Origin: Duganella sp. BuS-21
GTDB lineage: Bacteria > Pseudomonadota > Gammaproteobacteria > Burkholderiales > Burkholderiaceae_D
DNA: 64,000 nucleotides
NCBI GenBank assembly: GCA_041874725.1
Contig: CP097466.1
Location: 5,766,001 to 5,830,000, forward strand
Reading direction: 5' to 3'
Position numbers and translations under genes: made by a program. Under the pieces are notes generated by a model. That model had not been told where the DNA came from. It did not search any database and worked only from the letters and a program-made list of their open reading frames with translations. Below, one piece after another: positions 1 to 9,231 of the stretch. How positions within the stretch are numbered: position 1 is the stretch's first letter; every line of letters begins with the position of its first letter.

Positions 1-1495
1 GCTCGATCTGCTGGACACCGCCACCGGCAAATTCCGCCACTTCCGCTACTCCAGCAAACAGCCAGGCAGCATCAGCGACGACAACATCGCCAGCCTGCAC
101 GAAGATGCGCAGGGCCGCATCTGGGTCGGCACCAGCAAGGGCCTGAACCTGGCGCAAATCCAGCCGGACGGCGCGATCAGCTTCAAATCCTACGCGGCCG
201 GCACGCGCGCGGCCAAGATCCAATCGATCCAGCATGACAGCGACGGCAAGATCTGGTGCAGCACCATCGCCGGGCTGTACCGGCTCGATCCCGCGACCGA
301 CCAGATCACGCTGTTCACCTCCTCCGACGGCCTGACCGAAGGCTTCACGGTCAACTCGTCGACCGTGGGTGCGGACGGCACGCTGTATTTCGGCGGCGTG
401 CACGGCATGACGGCCGTGGTGCCGGGCAAGGTGAAGACCAGCTCGGTGCCGCCGCAGGTGGCCATCACCGACATCACGGTGTTCAACCACTCGCTGCAGA
501 ACGGCCAGCCGGCGGCCAACGTCAAGGCCGAAGGGCCGGTGACGGCGCCCACCGCGCTGACGTTGTCGTCGCAGGCCTCGGTGTTCGCGCTGGAGTTCGC
601 GGCGCTGCACTACACCGAGCCGGGCGGCAACCGCTACGCCTACCAGTTGCAGGGCTTCGACCGCGACTGGGTGGAAACCGACGCCGCGCACCGCACGGCC
701 AGCTACACCAACCTGAATCCGGGGCAATACGTGTTCCGCGTCAAGGCGGCCAACCACATGGGCGTCTGGAACCAGCAGCCGGCCACGCTGCACATCACCA
801 TCACGCCGCCGTTCTGGCAGCGCTGGTGGTTCCGCGCCGGCCTGGCGGCGCTGGTGGTAGGCGCGCTGGCGCTGGCGTACAAAACCCGCATCAAGCGCCT
901 GACGCGTCACCAGACCGAGCTGGAGCAAACGGTGGCGGCGCGCACGGTGGAGCTGGAGGAATCGAACCGCAAGCTGGCGGCGCTGAGCACCACGGACGGC
1001 CTGACGGGCGTGAGCAACCGGCGCGGCTTCGACCTGGCGCTGGAAGCGGAATGGCGGCGCGCGGCGCGCACCGGCCAGACGCTGGCACTACTGATGCTGG
1101 ACGTCGACTACTTCAAGAAATACAACGACCACTACGGCCACCTGGCCGGCGACAGCACCTTGCGCACAGTGGCCGACCTGATCACCACGCACGGCCGCCG
1201 CACCAGCGACCTGGTGGCACGCTACGGCGGCGAGGAATTCGCGTTGCTGGCGGCAGCCACCGACGCCACGGACGCCTTCGGCGTGGCGGAGGAAATCTGC
1301 GCCGAACTGGCGAGGCGCGCGCTGCCGCACGAGCAATCGCCGTTCGGCATCCTCACCATCAGCATCGGCGTAGCGGTGCTGGTGCCGACCGAAGACAGCT
1401 CGCCGCAAGACCTGGTGCAACTGGCCGACCGCACGCTCTACCGCGCCAAAGAAAAAGGCCGCAACATGGCGCTGCTGGCCATGCCGCCGATGTAA
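1..1495 (+). CDS. Beta-propeller sensor diguanylate cyclase (5' end outside window)
   Basis: The frame is open from base 2, so the N-terminus lies upstream and 497 residues are visible. Regulator-propeller repeats come first (DGKIWCSTIAGLYRLDP and neighbours), then a Y_Y_Y-type beta-sandwich (PGGNRYAYQLQGFDRDW), one membrane helix near residue 285, a short coil and a GGDEF domain. The active site reads GGEEF, with the inhibitory RxxD site (RTSD) just before it, so it should make cyclic di-GMP and be product-inhibited. The propeller is probably periplasmic and binds an unknown ligand. Many relatives of this layout carry a histidine kinase instead; here the output is GGDEF alone. Confidence 0.93.
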   Translation, partial: LDLLDTATGKFRHFRYSSKQPGSISDDNIASLHEDAQGRIWVGTSKGLNLAQIQPDGAISFKSYAAGTRAAKIQSIQHDSDGKIWCSTIAGLYRLDPATDQITLFTSSDGLTEGFTVNSSTVGADGTLYFGGVHGMTAVVPGKVKTSSVPPQVAITDITVFNHSLQNGQPAANVKAEGPVTAPTALTLSSQASVFALEFAALHYTEPGGNRYAYQLQGFDRDWVETDAAHRTASYTNLNPGQYVFRVKAANHMGVWNQQPATLHITITPPFWQRWWFRAGLAALVVGALALAYKTRIKRLTRHQTELEQTVAARTVELEESNRKLAALSTTDGLTGVSNRRGFDLALEAEWRRAARTGQTLALLMLDVDYFKKYNDHYGHLAGDSTLRTVADLITTHGRRTSDLVARYGGEEFALLAAATDATDAFGVAEEICAELARRALPHEQSPFGILTISIGVAVLVPTEDSSPQDLVQLADRTLYRAKEKGRNMALLAMPPM

Positions 1496-1502
1496 CCCGG
1501 TA

Positions 1503-1539
1503 CAAAAAAGGGGTCGGACCACGTACGGGGTCCGACCCC
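1503..1539. terminator. Hairpin between convergent genes, GGGGTCGG family
   Basis: An 11-bp perfect stem (GGGGTCGGACC at 1510-1520, its complement at 1529-1539) lies between two convergent stop codons. The A-run at 1503-1509 becomes a U-run on the minus strand, so it could terminate the chemoreceptor transcript. The same GGGGTCGG core recurs at 47377, so it is also a dispersed repeat. Confidence 0.6.
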
Positions 1540-1578
1540 GACGCCGGCCTACCGCCGTGGGGTGCCGGCGTCCACAGT

Positions 1579-3267
1579 CTAGAACGCCTCCCATTCATCG
1601 CCGGTCACCGTCTCCTTGACCGCCTTCTTCACCCCGACGCGCGGGGCTGGGGCCGGCGCGCGGGCCAGCACAGCCGGCTTGCGCGCCGCCGCCGCCGTCC
1701 GCACCGGCGCCTGCGCACTCGCCAACAACTTAAACACACTGACCACTTCGCTGAGACGCGCCGCCTGCTCCTGCATCGACTCCGCCGCCGCGGCCGCCTC
1801 CTCCACCAGCGCCGCATTCTGCTGCGTCACCTGATCCATCTGTACGATGGCCGTGTTGACCTGCTCGATGCCGGCGCTCTGCTCCACGCTGGCCGAGGTG
1901 ATCTCGCTCATGATGTCGGTCACCCGCGTGATGCTGGTGACGATTTCGCCCATGGTGTCGCCGGCCTGGTTGACCAGCGCCGAGCCGGCCTCCACCTTCT
2001 CCACCGAATCGCTGATCAACAGCTTGATGTCCTTGGCCGCCGCCGCCGAGCGATGCGCCAGGTTGCGCACTTCGCTGGCCACCACCGCGAAACCGCGTCC
2101 CTGCTCGCCCGCGCGCGCCGCTTCCACCGCCGCGTTCAAGGCCAGAATATTGGTCTGGAAAGCGATGCCGTCGATCACCGAAATAATGTCGACGATCTTG
2201 CGCGACGATTCGTTGATCGAGGCCATGGTGCCCACCACCTGCCCCACCACATCGCCGCCCTTGAGCGCGATGCCCGAGGCCGATTGCGCCAGCTGGTTGG
2301 CCTGGCGCGCGTTGTCGGCGTTCTGTTTGACGGTGCTGGTCAGCTCCTCCATCGACGAGGCGGTTTCCTCCAGCGAGCTGGCCTGCTGCTCGGTGCGCGA
2401 GGACAGGTCCTGGTTGCCGCTGGCGATCTCCGACGAGGCGGTGGCGATGGTGTCCGTGCCATGGCGCACCTGGCTCACCAGCGTCTGCAGGTTGCCGGTC
2501 ATATCCTTGAGCGCTTGCATCAGCTGCCCGGTTTCACACGCGCTTTTGACGTTGATCGCGCGCGTCAGGTCGCCGCCGGCGACATCGCGCGCCAGCGATA
2601 CCGCTTCCTGCAGCGGCGCCGAAACAATGCGCGCCACCCATAAGGCCAGCACCATGCCGATGCCGATATTCGCCACCAGCAAGACGATCGATAGCAGGCG
2701 CGCCTTGCTGTAAATGGCGGTGGCCTCATCGCTGGCCGCGTCACCGCCATCGACGTTGAGCTTGACCAGCTGGTTGACGCTCTCGTCAATCAGTCCCAGC
2801 GTCTTGGCGGAGGTGGTGCTGGCGATATCGCGGCCCTCGGCTTTCTTGCCGGTGCGCGACAGCTCGATCATCTTGGCGTGATCGATCATAAAGGCCGCCA
2901 GGTTCTTGTCGAACTCGGCGGCAATGGTTTTCTCTTCGGGACTGGAGATCAGTTTTTCATACGCATCGCGCTGCTGCTTGAGCGCGAGCACCGAAGCCTC
3001 CATGTTTTTCTCATAGGCGGCCAGGGTGGCCGCGTCCTCGTTGAGCAAATGGGACAGCTCCCAGCGCCGCAACTCGCCCACGTCGGAGCGCAGTTCCATG
3101 ACCGCGCGCACGCTGGGCATCCAGTTTTCCGCCAGGTCGGTCGAAGCTTGATTGACGCGGTCCATCGATAGCATGTTGCTAATGCCCAGCAACAAGGTCA
3201 ATATCAACACGGTACCGAATGAAACGATCAATTTAGTGGCTATTTTCAGATCGTAAAACCATTTCAT
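1579..3267 (-). CDS. Methyl-accepting chemotaxis protein
   Basis: This is a 562-residue inner-membrane chemoreceptor. It has an N-terminal membrane helix (about 10-30), a four-helix-bundle periplasmic sensor, a second helix near 190-212, HAMP, and a long signalling coiled coil with the conserved hairpin tip (about residues 370-410, QTNILALNAAVEAARAGEQG). The extreme C-terminus ends DEWEAF after a flexible Ala/Pro/Lys linker. This resembles the WxxF tether by which Tar/Tsr receptors recruit CheR and CheB, so it is probably a self-sufficient major receptor. The ligand is unknown. It starts at ATG behind GGGAGATGAG. No che genes lie nearby. Confidence 0.95.
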   Translation of the reverse strand: MKWFYDLKIATKLIVSFGTVLILTLLLGISNMLSMDRVNQASTDLAENWMPSVRAVMELRSDVGELRRWELSHLLNEDAATLAAYEKNMEASVLALKQQRDAYEKLISSPEEKTIAAEFDKNLAAFMIDHAKMIELSRTGKKAEGRDIASTTSAKTLGLIDESVNQLVKLNVDGGDAASDEATAIYSKARLLSIVLLVANIGIGMVLALWVARIVSAPLQEAVSLARDVAGGDLTRAINVKSACETGQLMQALKDMTGNLQTLVSQVRHGTDTIATASSEIASGNQDLSSRTEQQASSLEETASSMEELTSTVKQNADNARQANQLAQSASGIALKGGDVVGQVVGTMASINESSRKIVDIISVIDGIAFQTNILALNAAVEAARAGEQGRGFAVVASEVRNLAHRSAAAAKDIKLLISDSVEKVEAGSALVNQAGDTMGEIVTSITRVTDIMSEITSASVEQSAGIEQVNTAIVQMDQVTQQNAALVEEAAAAAESMQEQAARLSEVVSVFKLLASAQAPVRTAAAARKPAVLARAPAPAPRVGVKKAVKETVTGDEWEAF

Positions 3268-3379
3268 GGCTCATCTCCCGATTGCTGTGGTGGTTATCCA
3301 TTATGCAACGATCAGGGGGGCCTTGCCAGCGCCATGCGGTTGCTTTGTTACACAAAAGCAACAGCATGGCGCTGGGGGA

Positions 3380-5626
3380 TTACAGCTTGCCGTTCAGCGT
3401 GATGAACACCTGGCGCGGCGCGCCGGTCAGCAGCGTCTGCGCGGTGCCGGTGCGGTCGCTGGCCTGGAAGCCGTTGGTGCCGATCGAGCTGATGTACTGC
3501 TTGTCGAACAGATTGGTGACGTTCACTTGCAACGACAGATCTTTCACGAAGCCCAGGTTCTTCATCTTGTAGCCGCCCGACAGGCTGGCCAGCCAGTACG
3601 ACGGCACGCCACCGTCGTTCAAGTAGGTGTAGTAGCGCTTGCCGGTGAACTTGCCGCCGGCGCGCGCGAACCAGGCGCCGCCGTCGTACGACACTTCCGT
3701 GTTGAACAACTGACGCGGTGCATCGACCACGGTCTTGCCGCTCACCGCCACCAGGGTGGCGCCGTCCATATAGTTGGACTTGTACTTGGAATCGTTGAAG
3801 GTGTAGGAGTTGAACCAGCTGATTTCGCGGTTGAATTTCCACACGGCGATGGCTTCCACGCCCTTGGTATCGACCTTGCCGACGTTGACCAGGGTCGACG
3901 GGCAACCGAGGATGCCGGCGCAGGTGGCCACGCTCAGCTGGCGGTGGTCGAAGCTGGCGTTATATACGGCCAACGAACCTTGCAGGCTGTCGCGTTTGAA
4001 GCGGTAGCCGAGATCGATATTGGTCGAGGTTTCCGGCTTCAGGCTGGCGATGCCGGCGTTGTAGGCGACTTGCGTCTGCGAGAACGGACCGGTCACGCCC
4101 GGCTGGTGGGCGCGCATGTTTTTCGCGGCCGAGGCAAACACTTCATCGTTGCCGGTGATGGCGTAGTTGACGCCGGCCTGCGGCAGGAATTTCTTCTCGG
4201 CGCCGATGCTGCCGGCGGCGCGCGTGCCGACCAGGTTGGTGGCCTTGATCTCGACGTCCAGCGCCTTGAAGCCGGCGTTCAGCTTGAGCTTGCCGTCCAT
4301 CAGGGCCAGTGTGTCCTGCAGATAGTACTGCGAGGTGGTGGTGACGAACTTCTGCTTCCACTCGGTGGCGAACGGATTGTTCAGGAAGTACATGGTGTCC
4401 GACGGACCCGTCACGGCGTAGTAGTTGCGGCTGGCCGTGTGCTCATTGCGCTCGCCCCACAGGCCGGCATTGATGGTGTGGTCGCCGAGCTCCCAGCTCA
4501 GGTCGCTGGTGACCCCGTCGCGGCCGATGGTGTATTCGGTGGTGCGCAGCGAGATCGGGTTGCTGGCGTTGGTCGGCACGTACGGCGTGTACCAGTGGCC
4601 CTGGCCTTCGTTGTCGTGGTGGTAGATGGTGGTTTTCAGGTTCAGGTTGGACCGCAGTTGCAGGTCCAGCGTCAGGCCGCCGATGGTGTCCTTGCGCAAG
4701 CCGCCGGCCGAGTAGTAGGCGTCGTCCAGGCTGTTGACGCCGCCCGTGAACACGCCCTTGGCGGCGTTCACCGCGCGCTGCCAGTCGGATTCGTAGTTGT
4801 CCCAGTTGTAGCCGAGGCGCTTGACCATTTCCAGCGACACGTCCTGGTAGTCGACTTCACGGCGGTCCGAGTAGTTGAGGAAGCCGGTCAGGCTGTTGTC
4901 GCCGAAGTTGAGCACGAAGCGCGAGTTCAGTTGATCCTGGTCCTGGTCGCCTACGCCCTTGGTTTTTTCGGTGCGCTGGCGGGTGCCGCTCAGGTAGGCC
5001 TTGAAGACGCCGTTGACCAGGCCGGTATCGACGCGGGCGAAGGTGCGCGAGGTGGAATCACTGCCCAGGGTCTGGGCGAAGGTCAGGCCGCGGGCGTCGC
5101 TGGGGGCCAGGGTGAAGAACTGCACCGTGCCGCCCAGGTTGCTGGAGGACGCCGTGCCCAGCGCGCCGGCGCCTTGCGACACCGACACGCTGCCGATGTT
5201 TTCCGAGGAGATGGCGCGGCTGATGTGCAGGCCGTTGTTATTACCGTAGGTCATGTCGCCAAGCGGGATGCCGTCCAGCGTGAAGCCCAGCTGGTTCTGG
5301 TTGAAGCCGCGAATGCTGAAGCGGGTCGACCATTCGTAGGCGCCGAACGGATCGGCCGACTGGAAGTTCACGCCGGGCAGTTTCTCCAGCACTTTGAGCG
5401 GGCTGGTGCCCGGCAGGGCTTCGGCCAGGTCGGCCTTGCTGATGTTCTGCACCTGGCGCGACTGACCGCGGCCGGTGATTTCCACTGTTTGCACCGGACC
5501 GGCCATGGCGCCGATGGCGGCGCTGTCGTCGGCGGCGGCCGCTTCAGGACCGGCGGCGTAAGCCTGGCAAGCCAGCGCTTGCAGGACCAGCAGGCACAAT
5601 GGTTTCAGAGGGAAGCGCTGTTGCAT
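3380..5626 (-). CDS. TonB-dependent outer-membrane receptor
   Basis: This 748-residue protein has a signal peptide ending around QAYAAGP, then a plug domain (about 45-180, with VLEKLPGVNF and FSIRGFNQNQ) and a 22-strand barrel. It imports a ligand across the outer membrane using TonB energy. A Cys pair (CAGILGC) suggests a disulphide in an external loop. The last residues are NGKL, not the usual terminal Phe. The substrate cannot be read from sequence, but four tandem PhoB-type half-sites upstream point to phosphate starvation, so a phosphorus compound is a reasonable guess. There is no adjacent transporter gene. Confidence 0.93.
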   Translation of the reverse strand: MQQRFPLKPLCLLVLQALACQAYAAGPEAAAADDSAAIGAMAGPVQTVEITGRGQSRQVQNISKADLAEALPGTSPLKVLEKLPGVNFQSADPFGAYEWSTRFSIRGFNQNQLGFTLDGIPLGDMTYGNNNGLHISRAISSENIGSVSVSQGAGALGTASSSNLGGTVQFFTLAPSDARGLTFAQTLGSDSTSRTFARVDTGLVNGVFKAYLSGTRQRTEKTKGVGDQDQDQLNSRFVLNFGDNSLTGFLNYSDRREVDYQDVSLEMVKRLGYNWDNYESDWQRAVNAAKGVFTGGVNSLDDAYYSAGGLRKDTIGGLTLDLQLRSNLNLKTTIYHHDNEGQGHWYTPYVPTNASNPISLRTTEYTIGRDGVTSDLSWELGDHTINAGLWGERNEHTASRNYYAVTGPSDTMYFLNNPFATEWKQKFVTTTSQYYLQDTLALMDGKLKLNAGFKALDVEIKATNLVGTRAAGSIGAEKKFLPQAGVNYAITGNDEVFASAAKNMRAHQPGVTGPFSQTQVAYNAGIASLKPETSTNIDLGYRFKRDSLQGSLAVYNASFDHRQLSVATCAGILGCPSTLVNVGKVDTKGVEAIAVWKFNREISWFNSYTFNDSKYKSNYMDGATLVAVSGKTVVDAPRQLFNTEVSYDGGAWFARAGGKFTGKRYYTYLNDGGVPSYWLASLSGGYKMKNLGFVKDLSLQVNVTNLFDKQYISSIGTNGFQASDRTGTAQTLLTGAPRQVFITLNGKL

Positions 5627-5673
5627 GATGTGTTTTTCTTTCTTGCTAGGTTAGTGGAATATCAACTCGCAAG

Positions 5674-5729
5674 ATTGTAGGAACAGCATGTGACGATGCG
5701 ATGACGCGGCCATGACATCTTGATGACAG
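5674..5729 (-). promoter_or_regulatory. Putative PhoB-dependent promoter of the TonB receptor
   Basis: On the minus strand four half-sites repeat with an exact 11-nt period: CTGTCAT (5723-5729), ATGTCAT (5712-5718), GCGTCAT (5701-5707) and TCGTCAC (5690-5696). The known Pho box is two CTGTCAT-like heptamers separated by 4 nt. A TACAAT -10 box (5674-5679) follows the last half-site after a 10-nt gap, the geometry of a PhoB promoter that lacks its own -35. It faces the receptor gene. Confidence 0.75.
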
Positions 5730-5770
5730 TGCGTGATAAGCTGGAGCCTTCCCAACCGGAGGAGGTCCGC

Positions 5771-6100
5771 ATGCGGCGATTGAGTGCGCTATTGTTGTTG
5801 GCCGTGGTGTTGACTTCGGCCTGGGCCATCGAGCGCCCCTTCCCCGCCAACATCCTGCGCGGCAAGTTCACGCCGGGCTATTTCCCCGACATCACCTTGG
5901 ACGGCAAGGCCCGCCAGCTGTCGCCGGCCGCGCGCATCTTCAACCAGGACAACCGCAGCGACATGCCGGCCGCCGTGCGCGGCAAGGATCTGGTGGTGAA
6001 CTACACCTTGGATACGATGGGCAATATCGACCGCATCTGGATACTGACCGAGGACGAGGCGGCCCAGAAAGTGCCGACCGCCGCCGAGGCGGCTAAATAG
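5771..6100 (+). CDS. Small secreted protein of unknown function
   Basis: I start this 109-residue protein at the ATG behind GGAGGAGG, which removes a 17-residue upstream extension. A hydrophobic signal peptide (about 1-20, cleaved near AWA) precedes a mature domain of about 90 residues, with NILRGKFTPGYFPDITLDGK and a C-terminal half containing YTLDTMGNIDRIWIL. It is probably periplasmic. I recognise no family. Its 3' end overlaps the convergent GGDEF/EAL gene by 8 bp. It shares its upstream region with the TonB receptor and its Pho-box array. Confidence 0.8.
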   Translation: MRRLSALLLLAVVLTSAWAIERPFPANILRGKFTPGYFPDITLDGKARQLSPAARIFNQDNRSDMPAAVRGKDLVVNYTLDTMGNIDRIWILTEDEAAQKVPTAAEAAK

Positions 6101-8405
6101 CGAAGTCGGTGTAGGGCGCAGGCGCCGTGGCGACGCGCTCGTTGGCGAAGCGCAGCAGCTCGTCGGGCGCGATCGGCCGCGCAATGTAATAGCCCTGCAG
6201 ATAGTGGCAGCCCATCCGTTCCAGGATGGCCGCCTGCCCCGCCGTCTCCACGCCCTCGGCCACCAGTTGCAGCCCCAGGCTGTGGCCCATGGCGATGATG
6301 GCGTGTACCAGATTGTTGCTGCGCTCGCTGTGCTCGATGTCCATCACAAAGGCGCGGTCGATTTTCAGGGTGTTGAGCTGGAACTGGGTCAGGTAGCTGA
6401 GCGAGGAATAGCCGGTGCCGAAGTCGTCCAGCGACATCCCGACGCCGAGCGCGCGCAGCTGGGCCAGCACGGCTTGCACGTTGCCGGCGTCGTCGATCAA
6501 TACGCGCTCGGTCAACTCCAGCTCCAGCTGGTGCGGCGACAGGCCGTTGCGGATCAGCGCCTGCGACACCAATGCCACGAAGTCCGGATCGGCCAGCTGC
6601 CAGGCGGAGACGTTGATGCTGATGGTGACGTCGTCCAGCACACTGCGCTTCCACCTGCCTATTTGACGGCAAGCCTGGTCCAGCACCCAGGTGCCGAGCG
6701 CGATGATCATACCGCTGTCCTCAGCCACCGGGATGAAACGATCCGGCGACACCGGACCCAGCAGCGAACTATTCCAGCGCAGCAGCGCCTCCACCTTGGT
6801 CAGCTTGCCGGTGTGGGCGTTGGTGATGGCCTGGTAGACGAGGTAGAACTCGTTGGCCTCCAGCGCGCCGCGCAGCGCGCCGTCGATCAGCAGGCCATCC
6901 TTGGCCGCCACGTTCATGGCGTCGTTGAACATCCGCTGCTCGCCCCTGCCGGCCTTTTTGGCCTCGTACATGGCGACGTCGGCGTTGCGTAGTAGCGTAT
7001 CGCTATCGATTCCTTGATGTGGATAGCATGCGATGCCTATGCTGGCCGTGACGCTGATGGCGTGATAGGACAGTTCAAAGCCCTTGGCCATGGCCGCGAT
7101 GATCTCGGTGGCGCAGTCGCTTGCCATCTGTTCGGCGCTGTTGAGCGAAATATCAGGGAGGATGGCGATAAATTCGTCGCCGCCAAAGCGCGCCAGCAAG
7201 TCGGTCGGCCGCAACAGGCTGTGCAGGCGGTTGGCGGCGTTGCGCAGCAATTCGTCGCCGGCGGCGTGGCCGAATGACTCGTTCACCCGCTTGAACTTGT
7301 CCAGGTCGATGAACAGCACGGCGCAAGCGCGGCCGTCGGCGGCCGCTTTGGCCAGCGCCTGCTCCAGCATCGCCGTCAGCGCGTAGCGGTTAAAGAAGCC
7401 GGTCACCGGATCGATGCGGGCGGCCTGGTAGAGTAGATCGTCTTTCTTCTTGCGCTCGCTGATGTCCAGCAGCTGGACCAGGCAATACAGGCGGCCACGT
7501 TCGATGTAGGGCGAACCCAACATCTCGACCGGCAAGTTATTGCCGTTTCGCAATTTCATCACGCCGGTATCGGACACCGGAAACTGCACGTCGCTGGTTT
7601 CGAAGCGGCGGAAATAGTGGTCGGCCATCTCGCGCGTGAGGTTCGGCAACAGGTCGCAAACATGCATTCCCAGCAACTCTTGCGCCGTGTCGAATCCAAG
7701 CAATTTTGCACAACGTTCATTCGCGACGTGCACGTAACCGCGCCGGTCACGGATCAGGAAACCGTGGCTGAGGCTGTCGATGGTGCGGGCATAACGCTGC
7801 TGGATTTCATCCTGCACCGCGTACACCAGGCCCAACATCGACAGCATTTTGAGCGCGCTATTGCCGAGAAACCAGGCCATATAAACATCTGGGTTTCCGG
7901 CACCGGCCACCAAAATATTAAAACCGCCGCGCGCCATCAAAGTCAGACCGAGAAGGCGGTAGCGATTCCGGGTATTCACCAGTCGAGCGCCGGCCCACAA
8001 CATCATGAGGCCTACTACCGAGGCACCACCTGGCACTACCCAGTTATTATTCCAATTCCACAAGGAATAAAAGAGGCAACTGCCAAATAAAATACCAGGC
8101 GTCATCCAGCGCATATGCGCCGACCGCAATTTACCTATAAAGAATTGCGTGCCTGCCCAATAACCGGCCGCACCGATGGCTAAAAACAACCCACACAGGT
8201 ACAAGCGCGATTGAAACGGAAATAAATGATCGCCTGCGACCCAGATGATACTGCCGCTCATAATGGCCAGTTGCCCCAGGCCCCAGAATAGCGCGTGCTT
8301 CTCCTTGCGCTGCATCAGCCACAGGAAAATCAGTATTGCACTCAGAATGGCATCGGCGGAAAACTCCACCACCATTGCGATGAGATAGCCCAGGTCTGCG
8401 CTCAT
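6093..8405 (-). CDS. Membrane PAS-GGDEF-EAL cyclic-di-GMP enzyme
   Basis: A 770-residue inner-membrane protein: about seven hydrophobic helices in the first 200 residues, a PAS domain (about 210-320), GGDEF (GGDEF intact, RxxD site RPTD present) and EAL. The EAL domain keeps the motifs of an active phosphodiesterase: EALLRW, INVSA, ELTE, DDFGTG, LKIDR and AEGVET. It is therefore potentially bifunctional; the net activity cannot be predicted. It converges on the small secreted protein. Confidence 0.95.
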   Translation of the reverse strand: MSADLGYLIAMVVEFSADAILSAILIFLWLMQRKEKHALFWGLGQLAIMSGSIIWVAGDHLFPFQSRLYLCGLFLAIGAAGYWAGTQFFIGKLRSAHMRWMTPGILFGSCLFYSLWNWNNNWVVPGGASVVGLMMLWAGARLVNTRNRYRLLGLTLMARGGFNILVAGAGNPDVYMAWFLGNSALKMLSMLGLVYAVQDEIQQRYARTIDSLSHGFLIRDRRGYVHVANERCAKLLGFDTAQELLGMHVCDLLPNLTREMADHYFRRFETSDVQFPVSDTGVMKLRNGNNLPVEMLGSPYIERGRLYCLVQLLDISERKKKDDLLYQAARIDPVTGFFNRYALTAMLEQALAKAAADGRACAVLFIDLDKFKRVNESFGHAAGDELLRNAANRLHSLLRPTDLLARFGGDEFIAILPDISLNSAEQMASDCATEIIAAMAKGFELSYHAISVTASIGIACYPHQGIDSDTLLRNADVAMYEAKKAGRGEQRMFNDAMNVAAKDGLLIDGALRGALEANEFYLVYQAITNAHTGKLTKVEALLRWNSSLLGPVSPDRFIPVAEDSGMIIALGTWVLDQACRQIGRWKRSVLDDVTISINVSAWQLADPDFVALVSQALIRNGLSPHQLELELTERVLIDDAGNVQAVLAQLRALGVGMSLDDFGTGYSSLSYLTQFQLNTLKIDRAFVMDIEHSERSNNLVHAIIAMGHSLGLQLVAEGVETAGQAAILERMGCHYLQGYYIARPIAPDELLRFANERVATAPAPYTDFAI

Positions 8406-8538
8406 TGGCTTTCAGCGCGGCGTGGCGCTGTATCGAAGTCACTAGCGCATTGTATGACGAACAAGGGCGTGAGGGCGAAAATTCCCGCCTTTTCCATGCT
8501 AAAAATTGGCATGTACTTGCCAGTTTCCAGCTTGAGGG

Positions 8539-9144
8539 CTACAGAAACAGCGATATCGCCAACAACCACATCACCACCGCGATAATCCCGTCCAGCATCC
8601 GCCAGGCGCCAGGCCGGGAAAATATGGGCGTCAAATAGCGCGCGCCGAGTCCCAGGCTGGAAAACCATATCGCCGATGCCAACATTGCGCCGGCGGCAAA
8701 ATATACCCGCCCATTTCCTTCTTGCTGCCCCCCGATAGAACCCAGTAACACGACAGTATCCAGATACACATGCGGATTTAACAGGCTGAAGGCCAGCATC
8801 GCCGAAATAACCGCGCCGCGATCCGGCGCCACGTTATTCTGCTCCGCCACCATGGCGGACGGATTCAAGGCCGAACCTGCCGCCCGCAAGCCATACCAGA
8901 ATAAAAATCCGGCACCCGCGATTTTTATCCAGAATAATAATACCGGCGCTTCAGTAATTAATTTCCCCATACCCGCCACGCCGGCGGCAATTAATACCAC
9001 GTCACAGATAATGCAGATGGCAATACAGGTCAGCACGAATTCACGCTTTAGTGCCTGCCGCAATAAATAAGCATTCTGCGAACCAATGGCGACGATCAAG
9101 CCGCCGCCGAGGCCGATCCCTTTGAAAAAAGCAGTGAATTCCAT
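8539..9144 (-). CDS. LysE/ArgO-family basic amino acid exporter
   Basis: This 201-residue protein has six hydrophobic segments, begins MEFTAFFKGI and carries the LysE signatures GSQNAYLLRQ near the N-terminus and LLNPHVYLDT in the middle. The family exports arginine and/or lysine through the inner membrane. A longer frame exists, but the ATG at 9144 has GGAG at the right distance and gives the usual length. It is divergent from an ArgP-type regulator, the classic pairing in which the regulator turns on the exporter when arginine or lysine accumulates. Confidence 0.92.
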   Translation of the reverse strand: MEFTAFFKGIGLGGGLIVAIGSQNAYLLRQALKREFVLTCIAICIICDVVLIAAGVAGMGKLITEAPVLLFWIKIAGAGFLFWYGLRAAGSALNPSAMVAEQNNVAPDRGAVISAMLAFSLLNPHVYLDTVVLLGSIGGQQEGNGRVYFAAGAMLASAIWFSSLGLGARYLTPIFSRPGAWRMLDGIIAVVMWLLAISLFL

Positions 9145-9231
9145 CCCCGACTCCGTGCAAAAAGACGCCAGATTACGGCCTGCGCAAAGATAAGTATAAT
9201 TAATATTATTTTTCAAGTATTAGGACTGCTA
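9145..9231. promoter_or_regulatory. Shared control region of the exporter and ArgP
   Basis: This 87-bp spacer between divergent genes is strikingly A+T-rich (9190-9225). It must hold both promoters and, by analogy with argO/argP, the regulator binding site. On the minus strand TTGAAA is followed after 17 nt by TTATCT, a possible exporter promoter. The assignment is tentative. Confidence 0.45.

Noticed and set aside
256..2643. 795-codon plus-strand frame across the cyclase and chemoreceptor
   Set aside because: Arg/Gly/His-rich translation with no domain; it runs through two genes with clear motifs.
3266..5680. 804-codon open frame on the plus strand across the TonB-receptor gene
   Set aside because: High GC gives long antisense frames. 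Its composition is a shadow of the receptor, which shows a signal peptide, plug motifs and a promoter on the minus strand.
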